DNA of 23,866 nucleotides from assembly GCA_024681565.1 (NCBI GenBank), contig JAILAO010000158.1, positions 1-23,866 on the forward strand, read 5' to 3'. Positions within the stretch are counted from its first letter, which is position 1; each line of letters opens with the position of its first letter. This document shows positions 1-7,314 of the stretch, in pieces. Under the pieces are notes generated by a model, which saw only the letters and a program-made list of their open reading frames with translations, had not been told where the DNA came from and searched no databases. A program made the position numbers and the translations under genes. This DNA is from Bacteroidales bacterium (lineage in GTDB: Bacteria; Bacteroidota; Bacteroidia; Bacteroidales; UBA932).

Positions 1-267
1 GACCGTAGAAACCGGCAGCAGCGGGTATTTGACCAGCAAGACCTTGGCCTCCTCGATCCGCAGGGTCTTGCGCCAGCTCAGCACCGACATGCCTGTCACG
101 AGCCGGATATAAACAGAAAGGTGGTCCCGCACCACTCCGATGTCCGAGGAAATCGCCTCGATGGTCGGAAGGTCTTTCAAGTAGCCTTTATTTCCAACCC
201 AGGCACCCACAGCCTGGCCGACATAATCATACTGCCGTAAATCGTGGTGGTAAATAATCCGGCGCAT
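1..267 (-). CDS. AraC-family HTH protein, truncated by the window edge
   Basis: Read on the minus strand from the ATG at 267, the frame is open to the window edge (89 codons visible). It gives a short leader and then a typical AraC/XylS helix-turn-helix start: W-x-x-x-KGYL near residues 24-30, PTIEAIS-x-x-x-GV, and WRKTLRIEEAK-x-LL near residues 67-79. This resembles the DNA-binding half of Bacteroidales AraC regulators. An in-frame ATG at 291 would add MNFFLRRL, which looks noncoding and would cover the ffh -7 box, so 267 is preferred. The first in-frame stop upstream is at 322-324, so a long N-terminal sensor domain cannot be encoded directly upstream in this frame: the protein is either a single-domain regulator or a 5'-truncated gene. 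The C-terminus lies outside the window. Confidence 0.7.
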   Translation of the reverse strand, partial: MRRIIYHHDLRQYDYVGQAVGAWVGNKGYLKDLPTIEAISSDIGVVRDHLSVYIRLVTGMSVLSWRKTLRIEEAKVLLVKYPLLPVSTV

Positions 268-290
268 TAGGCGGCGTAAAAAAAAGTTCA

Positions 291-298
291 TATCTTTG
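291..298 (+). promoter_or_regulatory. Bacteroidetes -7 promoter box for ffh
   Basis: TATCTTTG matches the TAnnTTTG consensus of the Bacteroidetes primary sigma factor and lies 25 bases before the ffh start. No clear TTTG -33 box is seen at the usual spacing. Confidence 0.5.
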
Positions 299-323
299 TA
301 ACTCGATTTTTTAAGCGATTCTT

Positions 324-1646
324 ATGTTCGAAAATCTGTCAGACAGACTGGAAAGATCCTTCAAGATTCTGAAGGGAGAAGGCAAGATTACCGAAGTCAA
401 CGTAGCCGAGACCGTCAAGGAGATCCGCCGGGCCCTGCTGGACGCGGACGTATCCTACAAAGTCGCCAAGGAATTCTGCGACCGGGTCAAGACGAAAGCG
501 ATCGGCACGGGCGTGCTGACGGCCGTCAAGCCGCAGCAGATGATGGTCAAGATCGTGCACGACGAGCTGGCCGCCTTCATGGGATCCGACCACAGCGAGA
601 TCAACGTCAAAGGCTCCCCTGCCGTGGTGCTGGTCGCCGGTCTGAACGGTTCCGGTAAGACGACGTTCAGCGGCAAGCTGGCCCTTCACATCAAGAGCAA
701 GCGCGGGATGAAGGTCCTGCTCGCGGCCTGCGCCACCTTCCGTCCGGCAGCCATCGAGCAACTCAAGACCCTGGGCGCCCAGGTGGGCGTGGAGGTCTAT
801 TCGCAGGATGGGGAGAAAGACCCCGTCAAGGTAGCCGGGGATGCCATCCGTTACGCCCGGCAGCAGGGCTACAGCGTCGTGATCGTGGATACCGCCGGCC
901 GTCTGACCGTGGACCAGGAGCTCATGGACGAGATCGCCACCCTGCACAAGGCCGTCTCTCCGACCGAGACCCTGTTCGTCGTGGATGCGATGACCGGCCA
1001 GGACGCCGTCGAGTCCGCCAAGGCCTTCAACCAGGCCATCGATTACGACGGCGTGGTGCTGACCAAGATGGACGGCGACACCCGCGGCGGTGCGGCGCTC
1101 TCGATCAAGGCCGTCACCGGCAAGCCGATCAAGTTCGTCAGCTCGGGCGAAAAGATGGAGGCCCTCGACATCTTCTATCCGGCGCGTGTCGCAGACCGCA
1201 TCCTCGGAATGGGCGATGTCGTATCCCTGGTCGAAAAGGCCCAGGAACAGTATGACGAGCAGGAAGCCCGTGCGCTCAAGAAAAAGATTGCGCATAACCA
1301 GTTTACTCTTAACGATTTCTATAATCAGATCCAGCAGGTCCAGAAGATGGGCAACATGAAGGATCTGGCCGGGATGCTCCCCGGCATGGACAAGGCCCTC
1401 AAAGACGTAGATATCCCTGACGACGCCTTCAAGCCCACAGAAGCCATCATCCGGTCGATGACTCCCTACGAGAAAGAGCACCCCGAATGTCTCAACGGCT
1501 CCCGGCGGAACCGCATTGCCAAGGGTTCCGGGACCAGCGTCGCGGATGTCAATAAACTATTGAAGCAGTTTGAACAGACGCGGAAAATGATGAAGATGGC
1601 CGTGGACGGCTCCCTTCAGCAGCGCCTCAAGGCTTTCCGAAGATAA
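324..1646 (+). CDS. ffh: Signal recognition particle protein Ffh
   Basis: Ffh is the SRP GTPase that binds signal sequences of nascent membrane and secreted proteins together with 4.5S RNA and delivers them to FtsY. The 440-residue product has the full NG-M layout: an N-domain helical bundle (1-95), P-loop GLNGSGKTT (106-114), DTAGR (189-193), TKMD (247-250), GDTRGGAAL (251-259), and a methionine-rich M domain from about 325, including SMTPYEKEHPE and the RRNRIAKGSG RNA-binding segment. The length is normal. Two active-site positions differ from the usual Ffh: Asn108 in place of the P-loop Gln (GLQGSGKT), and Ala137 in place of the motif II Asp (usual D-x-Y/F-RPAA, here ATFRPAA). The 3' end overlaps the convergent gene by 20 bp. 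Confidence 0.95.
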   Translation: MFENLSDRLERSFKILKGEGKITEVNVAETVKEIRRALLDADVSYKVAKEFCDRVKTKAIGTGVLTAVKPQQMMVKIVHDELAAFMGSDHSEINVKGSPAVVLVAGLNGSGKTTFSGKLALHIKSKRGMKVLLAACATFRPAAIEQLKTLGAQVGVEVYSQDGEKDPVKVAGDAIRYARQQGYSVVIVDTAGRLTVDQELMDEIATLHKAVSPTETLFVVDAMTGQDAVESAKAFNQAIDYDGVVLTKMDGDTRGGAALSIKAVTGKPIKFVSSGEKMEALDIFYPARVADRILGMGDVVSLVEKAQEQYDEQEARALKKKIAHNQFTLNDFYNQIQQVQKMGNMKDLAGMLPGMDKALKDVDIPDDAFKPTEAIIRSMTPYEKEHPECLNGSRRNRIAKGSGTSVADVNKLLKQFEQTRKMMKMAVDGSLQQRLKAFRR

Positions 1647-3360
1647 GCGCCATATCCGCATCCAGCATCGGACCCGTGAGTTTCTCCGGCACGAAGTGCC
1701 ACTCGCCGAGGACGGCAGGATCATTGATCAGCGCGGCATCGATGGTGCCGTGCTTTTTGATATACTGATAGATCATCTCGCGGATCTCCGGCAGACGCTC
1801 CACGATCCGCTCCTCCATCTGGTCGGAGTCCAGACCGGCGCCTTCGGGGATGATATCACCCCCGCCGCTGGCGCGGTAGGAGGTCATCGCCACGTTGTAC
1901 CAGCCTTCCGGATCGAAGGCGGAGCCGTCCGCCAGGGAGCGGATCTGTACGCGGCTGCCCGCCGGACGGGTCACGTCCACGGTATAGACCAGACCGGCCG
2001 CCGAATCGAAGTTATAGGAACGGTTCACGAAGGACCAGTGTTCCGCACCGGTACGCGCGTCCGGTGAATTGCGGATCTTCAGGATATGCCTGCCCGGCGT
2101 CTGGATCCAGTTATCGTAGGAATATTCCAGATAGTCCTTGATCTCGGAACCTTTCAGTTTCACGACATAGAGCTGGTTCTCATACGGGTAGATGGTGAAC
2201 ATGTCGTTGTAGATCACCTGCCCGGACTTGACCGTGCCGTTGTAGGTCAGCGGTGCGGCGAAAGAGACCTGGACCTCCGGGGCCCCCAGCTGTACCGTAT
2301 GTACCAGATTGACATAATCGCTCATCCCCGTGTAAGCATCGCGCGTGCGGAGCTCCACGGCCAGCTCGCCCACCGGCTGCAGCGTGAACGCCTTGATCTC
2401 CTCGAATGCAGGGCGGAAGTGCTCCTTCATCGCTTCATCGACCTTGTTCTTGTCCATCCGGACATACTCGCCCCGGACCTGCTTGACCAGGCTGCCGTCC
2501 TGCTTCTGCGCCTGGACTACCGCGTGGCCGACATGGCCGGCACGGGCGCCGCCGTTGATCAGCCAGGTCCCGTCCTTCTCCCGGACGAAGGGACGGTGGT
2601 CATGGGACGTGACCAGTACGTCCACCCCCTGCAGGCTGTTCAGCAGATCGAGGCCCTGGCTCTCCAGGACCGACCCGTCACCGTTGCCCGTACCCGAATG
2701 CACCAGTACCACGACCACGTCGGGTTTCTCTTTCGCCCGTACGCGGTCCACCCACTCCTGCACGCAGGGGATCAGGGATACGAACTCGATGCCGCTCCAG
2801 ACGGGCTCGGCCAGCCAGGCCTTCATGTTCGGATTGGTAAAACCGAGCACGGCCACCTTCATCCCGCCGCGCCGGAACATCTTATAAACCGGGAAATACG
2901 GCTCTCCATTGTCCGTGCGGAGGGCGTTTCCGCCCAGGAACGGGATGTGCCGTTCCGCCAGTTCCTCCGCGATACGGTCGTACACCCTGTGACCGGTCTC
3001 GATGTCGTGGTTGCCCACCGTGACCGCATCATATTCCATATAGGAGACAAGGTCCGGGAAAAGATGCTCCTCCAGGTCCTCGACATAATTATAATAATAT
3101 GGCGCATTGTCTCCCTGCAGGCAGTCGCCGGCGTCGAGCAGCAGGACATTGTCCCGGCCGACGGCCTGGCGGAGGCTGTCCACCCAGGCGTTGACGGACA
3201 TCAGGCTGGTCTTGGTGGCCTGGCCTTCTACATACGGTTCGTCAAACCAGGATCCGTGGACGTCTCCGGTAGTGACGATATGCAGCACATGCTCTTGGGG
3301 AGAGCAGGAAGCGGCAAGCAGGAGCAATGCCGCAAAAAAGAAAGAATAAATGCGTTTCAT
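1627..3360 (-). CDS. 5'-nucleotidase / metallophosphatase-family lipoprotein (UshA-like)
   Basis: A 577-residue exported two-domain enzyme of the UshA/5'-nucleotidase family, expected to remove phosphate from nucleotides or related esters outside the inner membrane. The metal-binding motifs are visible: D33-x-H35 (GDVHG), D76 (DAGDCLQGD, 76-84), GNHD (116-119), H221 (LVHSG) and H253/H255 (TSHDHR). The C-terminal domain carries the substrate-site segment YNDMFTIYPYENQL (384-397). The start at 3360 was chosen because it opens directly with a lipoprotein signal, MKRIYSFFFAALLLLAASC (Cys19 as the lipidated residue). The open frame continues 61 codons upstream, but that extension lacks a signal and crosses the divergent promoter. 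The true substrate could be a nucleotide, a cyclic nucleotide or a UDP-sugar. Confidence 0.9.
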   Translation of the reverse strand: MKRIYSFFFAALLLLAASCSPQEHVLHIVTTGDVHGSWFDEPYVEGQATKTSLMSVNAWVDSLRQAVGRDNVLLLDAGDCLQGDNAPYYYNYVEDLEEHLFPDLVSYMEYDAVTVGNHDIETGHRVYDRIAEELAERHIPFLGGNALRTDNGEPYFPVYKMFRRGGMKVAVLGFTNPNMKAWLAEPVWSGIEFVSLIPCVQEWVDRVRAKEKPDVVVVLVHSGTGNGDGSVLESQGLDLLNSLQGVDVLVTSHDHRPFVREKDGTWLINGGARAGHVGHAVVQAQKQDGSLVKQVRGEYVRMDKNKVDEAMKEHFRPAFEEIKAFTLQPVGELAVELRTRDAYTGMSDYVNLVHTVQLGAPEVQVSFAAPLTYNGTVKSGQVIYNDMFTIYPYENQLYVVKLKGSEIKDYLEYSYDNWIQTPGRHILKIRNSPDARTGAEHWSFVNRSYNFDSAAGLVYTVDVTRPAGSRVQIRSLADGSAFDPEGWYNVAMTSYRASGGGDIIPEGAGLDSDQMEERIVERLPEIREMIYQYIKKHGTIDAALINDPAVLGEWHFVPEKLTGPMLDADMALIFGKP

Positions 3361-3366
3361 ACGGAG

Positions 3367-3374
3367 CAAAATTA
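3367..3374 (-). promoter_or_regulatory. -7 promoter box of the 5'-nucleotidase gene
   Basis: On the minus strand this reads TAATTTTG, a match to TAnnTTTG. Only six bases separate it from the ATG at 3360, so transcription probably begins at or next to the start codon. Confidence 0.55.
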
Positions 3375-3375
3375 G

Positions 3376-3383
3376 TAAATTCG
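3376..3383 (+). promoter_or_regulatory. Possible -7 box of the GSCFA gene
   Basis: TAAATTCG differs from TAnnTTTG at one position and lies eight bases before the ATG at 3392. It sits back to back with the minus-strand -7 box in a 31-bp divergent intergenic region. The match is weak. Confidence 0.3.
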
Positions 3384-3391
3384 CAATGATT

Positions 3392-4282
3392 ATGAAACTG
3401 TTTACAGAGGTATCCTGCGAAAAAAACGCATTTACGATATGCCCGTCTGACCGGCTCTCAGTGCTGGGTAGCTGTTTCGCCGATTCCATCGGGGAAAAGC
3501 TCTCCGATGCCGGTTTCGACGTGCTCGTCTCCCCTTTCGGCACCCTCTACAATCCGGCCTCCATCGCCGACGCGGTCGCGCGACTGGACAGCGGAACCCC
3601 CTTTGTCGGAAGCGACTGCATCGCTCTCGGTGCCGGCGACGGCCGCGTGGGGAGTTTCTCCCATCATACCTCTTTCGCCCGGCCCACGGCCGAGGCATTC
3701 CTGGAGCACGCCAATGCCCGTCTCGCCGCCGATGCCGCCCGTTGGCAACAGACCGGCAAGGTCCTCATCACCCTCGGCACGGCCTGGGTCTGGCGGGCGC
3801 TGGAACGCCCCGGACAGCCCGTCGTCGCCAACTGTCTGAAACGCCCGGCCAGCGAGTTCTCCCGCGAGCTTCTGACGGTCGATGCCTGCGCCCGGCTGCT
3901 GGGCGACCTGGTCGCCGGGCACCCCGACAAACAGTTCCTTTTCACCGTCTCCCCCATCCGCCACCTCGGAGAAGGCGCGCATGCGAACACCGTCTCCAAG
4001 GCGACGCTCCACCTGGCCGTCCGGCAGGTACTGGACCGTTTCGGCGAAAACGCCGCGGACAGGTCCTCCCCCCGAGCCGCCTATTTCCCCGCATACGAGA
4101 TCCTGACGGACGAGCTGCGGGACTACCGTTTCTATGCCGACGACCTTGTCCACCCCTCCGCGGCAGCCGTGCAGATCATCTGGGAACGTTTCCTGGACGC
4201 CTGCACCGACCCGTCCGACCGTCCGCGCATCATCGCGGCGGAAAAGGCCGCCCGCGCCGCCCGGCACCGCCCCCTCCGCTGA
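3392..4282 (+). CDS. GSCFA-domain protein
   Basis: A 296-residue protein of the GSCFA family (PF08885), found mainly in Bacteroidetes and Proteobacteria and related to SGNH/GDSL hydrolases. The defining motif GSCFADSIGEKL (26-37) gives the family its name; Ser27 is the likely nucleophile by analogy. Later family-like blocks are ITLGTAWVW, FTVSPIRHL and a C-terminal YADDLVHPS, whose Asp and His fit the SGNH D-x-x-H block. No signal peptide is evident, so it is probably cytoplasmic. The natural substrate is not known for the family. Start: ATG 3392 is preferred, giving MKLFTEV; ATG 3386 would add two residues, and the longer frame from 3350 overlaps the divergent gene. Some neighbours of the family act on polysaccharides, but nothing here shows that. 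Confidence 0.85.
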   Translation: MKLFTEVSCEKNAFTICPSDRLSVLGSCFADSIGEKLSDAGFDVLVSPFGTLYNPASIADAVARLDSGTPFVGSDCIALGAGDGRVGSFSHHTSFARPTAEAFLEHANARLAADAARWQQTGKVLITLGTAWVWRALERPGQPVVANCLKRPASEFSRELLTVDACARLLGDLVAGHPDKQFLFTVSPIRHLGEGAHANTVSKATLHLAVRQVLDRFGENAADRSSPRAAYFPAYEILTDELRDYRFYADDLVHPSAAAVQIIWERFLDACTDPSDRPRIIAAEKAARAARHRPLR

Positions 4283-4343
4283 CAAGAAAGCCGGTCCAGG
4301 CGCTCGTCCGCTTCTCATCGTCCCTGCGGCGTGACCCGGAAAT

Positions 4344-4422
4344 CGCTGTAATTGAACAAGATGCAGAAACAAACCCCCGCAAAAAAGCGGCCTTTGTTTC
4401 TGCTTTCAATTATTTACCAGCG
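4344..4422. repeat. Long imperfect inverted repeat (hairpin-forming)
   Basis: A nested palindrome: CGCTG (4344-4348)/CAGCG (4418-4422), TAATTGAA (4349-4356)/TTCAATTA (4405-4412), an 11-bp perfect arm GCAGAAACAAA (4363-4373)/TTTGTTTCTGC (4393-4403), and CCGC (4377-4380)/GCGG (4387-4390) around six A's. That is 28 pairs in 79 bases. It may be the terminator of the GSCFA gene, but no proper T-run follows. A structured RNA or a relic of a small mobile element is also possible. The rest of the 241-bp gap to the next gene holds only the promoter described next. Confidence 0.7.
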
Positions 4423-4458
4423 CGTTAGCGGGCACGGCAACAAAAAATCAAAAAAAAA

Positions 4459-4489
4459 TTTGGAAGTATGAAAAAATGTCGTACCTTTG
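4459..4489 (+). promoter_or_regulatory. Promoter of the ABC-GntR-DUF2807 operon
   Basis: A complete Bacteroidetes promoter: TTTG at 4459-4462 (-33) and TACCTTTG at 4482-4489 (-7), 19 bp apart. The leader to the ATG at 4524 would be about 30 bases. It contains an imperfect GTGT...ACAC dyad (4492-4495/4510-4513), a possible GntR operator. Confidence 0.75.
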
Positions 4490-4523
4490 TGGTGTGCTAT
4501 TGAACTAATACACTAAAAAAGCA

Positions 4524-5354
4524 ATGATACAAATTGATAATCTAGCCTTCAGCTATGGCCCCAAAGAGGTCCTCCGCAACATCACGATGAACCTCGAGCC
4601 CGGCAAGATCTACGGACTGCTGGGCGAAAACGGCGTCGGCAAAACGACGCTGCTGACCCTCCTCTGCGGTCTCAAGAAGACCCAGGCCGGCACCATCTCC
4701 ACGGATGGCCAAAACCCCTGGAACCGGGAACCCTCCCTCCTCCGGGACCAGTACTACCTCCCCGACGAAGTCGCTCCCGTCAACGACAGAGCCCTCGCCT
4801 GGGCCAAGGCCACCGGTAAATTCTGGCCGTCTTTCTCTCTCCAGAACTTCGGGGACATCCTCCGCGAGTTCGAGGTCGAACCCGAACAGAAAATGAACGC
4901 CATGTCGGCCGGACAGCTCAAGAAGACCTACATCGCCTTCGCCCTCGCCTCCGGCGTACACTTCCTCTACCTCGACGAGCCGACCAACGGCCTGGACATT
5001 CCGTCCAAGGCCCAGTTCCGTTCCGCATTGATGAAATACACCTCCGAGGAGGCCACGATCGTGATTTCCACCCACCAGGTCCGTGACCTGGAGAACATCA
5101 TCGATCCGATCATCATCCTGGACCGTCAGGACGTCCTGCTCAACGCCTCGCTCGAGCAGATCGCCGGCAAGCTCTATTTCGACTACGGCACGACCCTGCA
5201 CCCCGAGAGCCTCTACTCCGAGCAGCTCCCCGGCGGCTTCATCCAGGTCCTCCCCAACACGCAGGGCCAGGACAGCAAAGTCAACATCGAGGCCCTCTTC
5301 AACACCGTCCACAAGCACAAAGAACTCGTAAAAAGCCTTTTCAACCATGAATAA
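4524..5354 (+). CDS. ABC transporter ATP-binding protein (GntR-associated)
   Basis: A 276-residue cytoplasmic ATPase that would power the membrane subunit encoded next. Motifs: Walker A GENGVGKTT (34-42), signature MSAGQLKK (127-134, Ala in place of the usual first Gly), Walker B FLYLDEP (147-153), D-loop GLD (156-158) and switch His184 in THQVRD. The C-terminal ~80 residues extend past the core ATPase domain and carry no motif I recognise. With the downstream permease and YtrA-type regulator, the layout resembles the YtrBCDEF/BcrA-like exporters tied to envelope stress or antimicrobial peptides, but the substrate cannot be read from sequence. The stop overlaps the next start by 8 bp, so the two are probably translationally coupled. 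Confidence 0.9.
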   Translation: MIQIDNLAFSYGPKEVLRNITMNLEPGKIYGLLGENGVGKTTLLTLLCGLKKTQAGTISTDGQNPWNREPSLLRDQYYLPDEVAPVNDRALAWAKATGKFWPSFSLQNFGDILREFEVEPEQKMNAMSAGQLKKTYIAFALASGVHFLYLDEPTNGLDIPSKAQFRSALMKYTSEEATIVISTHQVRDLENIIDPIIILDRQDVLLNASLEQIAGKLYFDYGTTLHPESLYSEQLPGGFIQVLPNTQGQDSKVNIEALFNTVHKHKELVKSLFNHE

Positions 5355-6147
5355 CATATTCGACTTCAAGCGCTTCGGCAACTACTTCCTGTACGACCTG
5401 CGCCGTGCCAAAAACAACTACGGGCTCAGCCTGCTGATCATCGGCGTCATCCCCGCCATCCTCTACCTTATCTTCCAGTTCATCAACCTGATCGGCGGCA
5501 ACGGGATCGTCGAGCTGCCGGACGAGATGAAGTTCATGAGCATCTTCATCGCCGCCCTGATCGTTTACTTCGGCGCCGGCGCCAAGATCTACGGCTTCGT
5601 GACCGAGAAGCGGGCCGGATCGGATTTCCTGATGCTTCCTGCCTCTACGCTGGAGAAATGGCTTTCGATGGCCCTGATGGTCTGTGTCATCCTGCCCGTC
5701 ATCCTGTTCGCCCTGTTCTTCGCCACCGACGGCCTGATGGGGCTGATCTTCCCCAATTCCTACGGCGACCGCCTCTTCTCCCTCAGCCTCGGCCAGGAAC
5801 TTACCGACATGCTCGACGCCGAAGGGGTCTACTTCAACATGCCGGCCATCCTCTTCCTGGGCTGGTGCGAGACCGTCCTGACCTTCACCCTCGGTGCCAT
5901 CTGCTTCAAAAAAGCCAAGGTCGCCAAAACCTTCCTCTGCCTGATGGGAATCAGCATGGTCCTCTCTACCCTGATGGTCGCCTTCTTCGGGACCTCCCAC
6001 TTTGATTCAGACTGGCTCACCGCGCATTTCTCCGACCCGAACAAAGCCATCAGCACGGTCAACTGGTTCATCAGCATCATCTACACCGTCATCATCGGCG
6101 GCCTCCTGGGCGGCCTCTACTACCGCCTCCGTACCATCAAACATTAG
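5347..6147 (+). CDS. ABC transporter membrane subunit
   Basis: A 266-residue integral membrane protein, the presumed partner of the preceding ATPase. Hydrophobic segments that can span the membrane lie near residues 26-48, 64-84, 104-128, 165-186, 194-213 and 238-259, so about six. It has no signal peptide and no EAA import loop, which fits an ABC-2-like exporter or envelope-stress module better than an importer. Sequence identity is otherwise weak and no named family is certain. The start at 5347 overlaps the upstream gene by 8 bp, and the next gene follows after 7 bp. Confidence 0.8.
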   Translation: MNNIFDFKRFGNYFLYDLRRAKNNYGLSLLIIGVIPAILYLIFQFINLIGGNGIVELPDEMKFMSIFIAALIVYFGAGAKIYGFVTEKRAGSDFLMLPASTLEKWLSMALMVCVILPVILFALFFATDGLMGLIFPNSYGDRLFSLSLGQELTDMLDAEGVYFNMPAILFLGWCETVLTFTLGAICFKKAKVAKTFLCLMGISMVLSTLMVAFFGTSHFDSDWLTAHFSDPNKAISTVNWFISIIYTVIIGGLLGGLYYRLRTIKH

Positions 6148-6154
6148 ACTGACT

Positions 6155-6493
6155 ATGGAATTCGACGCCAATAAACCAATCTACGTCCAGATCGCGGACA
6201 ACCTCTGCGACCGGATCCTGACCGGGGAATTCAAACCCGGCGGGCGCATCCCCTCCGTTCGGGAATGGGGTGCCGCGATCGGGGTCAACCCCAACACCGT
6301 GGCCCGCTCCTACGAAATCCTGACAGACCGAAAAATCATCTTCAACCAGCGCGGCATCGGTTTCTTCGTCGCCGGAGACGCCATCGACGTCATCCGCGAC
6401 ACGGAGCGCCGCAAATTCCTCGAAGAGGAGCTGCCGGTCTTCCGCAACCGCGCCGCCCTGCTCGGCATCAACCTCAAAGAATTCATCGACTAA
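6155..6493 (+). CDS. GntR-family transcriptional regulator, YtrA subfamily
   Basis: A 112-residue regulator with an N-terminal winged helix (about 8-72): PIYVQIADNLCDRILTG, then PGGRIPSVREWGAAIGVNPNTVARSYEIL, the usual GntR signature. Only about 40 residues follow, too few for a FadR- or HutC-type ligand domain; this short tail is the mark of YtrA-type members, which usually repress their own ABC operon. The start was set at 6155 (MEFDANKPIY), because the open frame begins upstream inside the permease gene. Its position within the operon suggests autoregulation from the promoter at 4459-4489. Confidence 0.92.
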   Translation: MEFDANKPIYVQIADNLCDRILTGEFKPGGRIPSVREWGAAIGVNPNTVARSYEILTDRKIIFNQRGIGFFVAGDAIDVIRDTERRKFLEEELPVFRNRAALLGINLKEFID

Positions 6494-6503
6494 CAAAATC
6501 AAA

Positions 6504-7244
6504 ATGAAAAAACATATTTCCCTCCTCGCAGCCACCGCGCTGCTGGCCCTGCTCCCCTCCTGCCGCTTCATCAAGGTCAGTGACGAACTCATCCAAGAGA
6601 TGAAAGATGCAGGAATGTCGGTCCATGTCGACAGCAATGGCGAGACCATCGAACCCAGCGACAACCTGATCACCCGGGACGAAGTGACCGGCGAATACCG
6701 CGGCATCCAGATCAGCCTCCCCTGTGACATGACCTACACCCCCGGAGACTGCGCCCTGTCCCTGCACGGCCCGGACAATGTCCTCAGCCATATTTCCGTC
6801 AACAATGAGAACGGCACCCTCGTGATCAAAAGCGACGGCGTCAATTTCAAGAAACTCAAGAACCTCAGGATCAACGCATCCAGTCAGGTGCTCGAAAGCC
6901 TCGTCTTCAATGGCGCCGTAGATTTCGAGGCCCCGCAAGGCATCACGGCTCTCGACTTTGAGGCCACGGTCAACGGAGCCGGAGACATCGACATCCAGGG
7001 GCTGACGAGCGGGAAAGCCACCATCACCGTCAACGGGGCCGGTGACGCGACCATCGCAAAGGCCGACTGTGACCATTTCACCCTGGCCATCAACGGGGCC
7101 GGTGACGCGACGGTCTCCGGACGGGCCGGCAAGGCGGACCTCACCATCAGCGGCGCCGGCGACATCGACGCCCGGGGACTCAAGGCCGAAGAATTCAACA
7201 GCCGGGTCCGCGGCATCGGCAAGATCCAGAAACCCAAGGAATAA
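6504..7244 (+). CDS. Head-GIN (DUF2807) lipoprotein
   Basis: A 246-residue exported protein with a lipoprotein signal (MKKHISLLAATALLALLPSC, Cys20). The C-terminal half is a beta-repeat domain of the DUF2807/head-GIN type (PF10988): GAGD turns recur at 158, 178, 198 and 217, about 20 residues apart, as expected for a right-handed beta-helix-like fold. The family is common in Bacteroidetes and described as putative adhesin-like; no enzymatic residues are known. It starts 10 bp after the GntR gene and precedes the operon terminator, so it is probably controlled with the ABC genes and may act in the envelope alongside them. Confidence 0.85.
   Translation: MKKHISLLAATALLALLPSCRFIKVSDELIQEMKDAGMSVHVDSNGETIEPSDNLITRDEVTGEYRGIQISLPCDMTYTPGDCALSLHGPDNVLSHISVNNENGTLVIKSDGVNFKKLKNLRINASSQVLESLVFNGAVDFEAPQGITALDFEATVNGAGDIDIQGLTSGKATITVNGAGDATIAKADCDHFTLAINGAGDATVSGRAGKADLTISGAGDIDARGLKAEEFNSRVRGIGKIQKPKE
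7030..7111 (+). repeat. Tandem coding repeat in the DUF2807 gene
   Basis: A 22-base sequence at 7030-7051 recurs exactly at 7090-7111, a 60-base (20-codon) period that encodes two NGAGDAT turns. The intervening codons have diverged, so either the turn is under strong constraint or one unit was duplicated or gene-converted recently. Confidence 0.8.
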
Positions 7245-7264
7245 ACAATAAACTATACTTACCG

Positions 7265-7296
7265 AAAGCGGAGACCCTGTGAAGGATCTCCGCTTT
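7265..7296. terminator. Bidirectional intrinsic terminator
   Basis: Perfect 10-bp stem AAAGCGGAGA (7265-7274)/TCTCCGCTTT (7287-7296) with a T-run on the plus strand (7293-7298). It ends the ABC-GntR-DUF2807 operon and lies 19 bases past the stop of the convergent minus-strand operon, where it could also serve. Confidence 0.85.
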
Positions 7297-7314
7297 TTCC
7301 TGTATGGCCGGGAA

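Noticed and set aside
3361..3543. N-terminal extension of the 5'-nucleotidase frame
   Set aside because: The extension covers the divergent promoter and the start of the GSCFA gene, and would hide the lipoprotein signal that begins at 3360.
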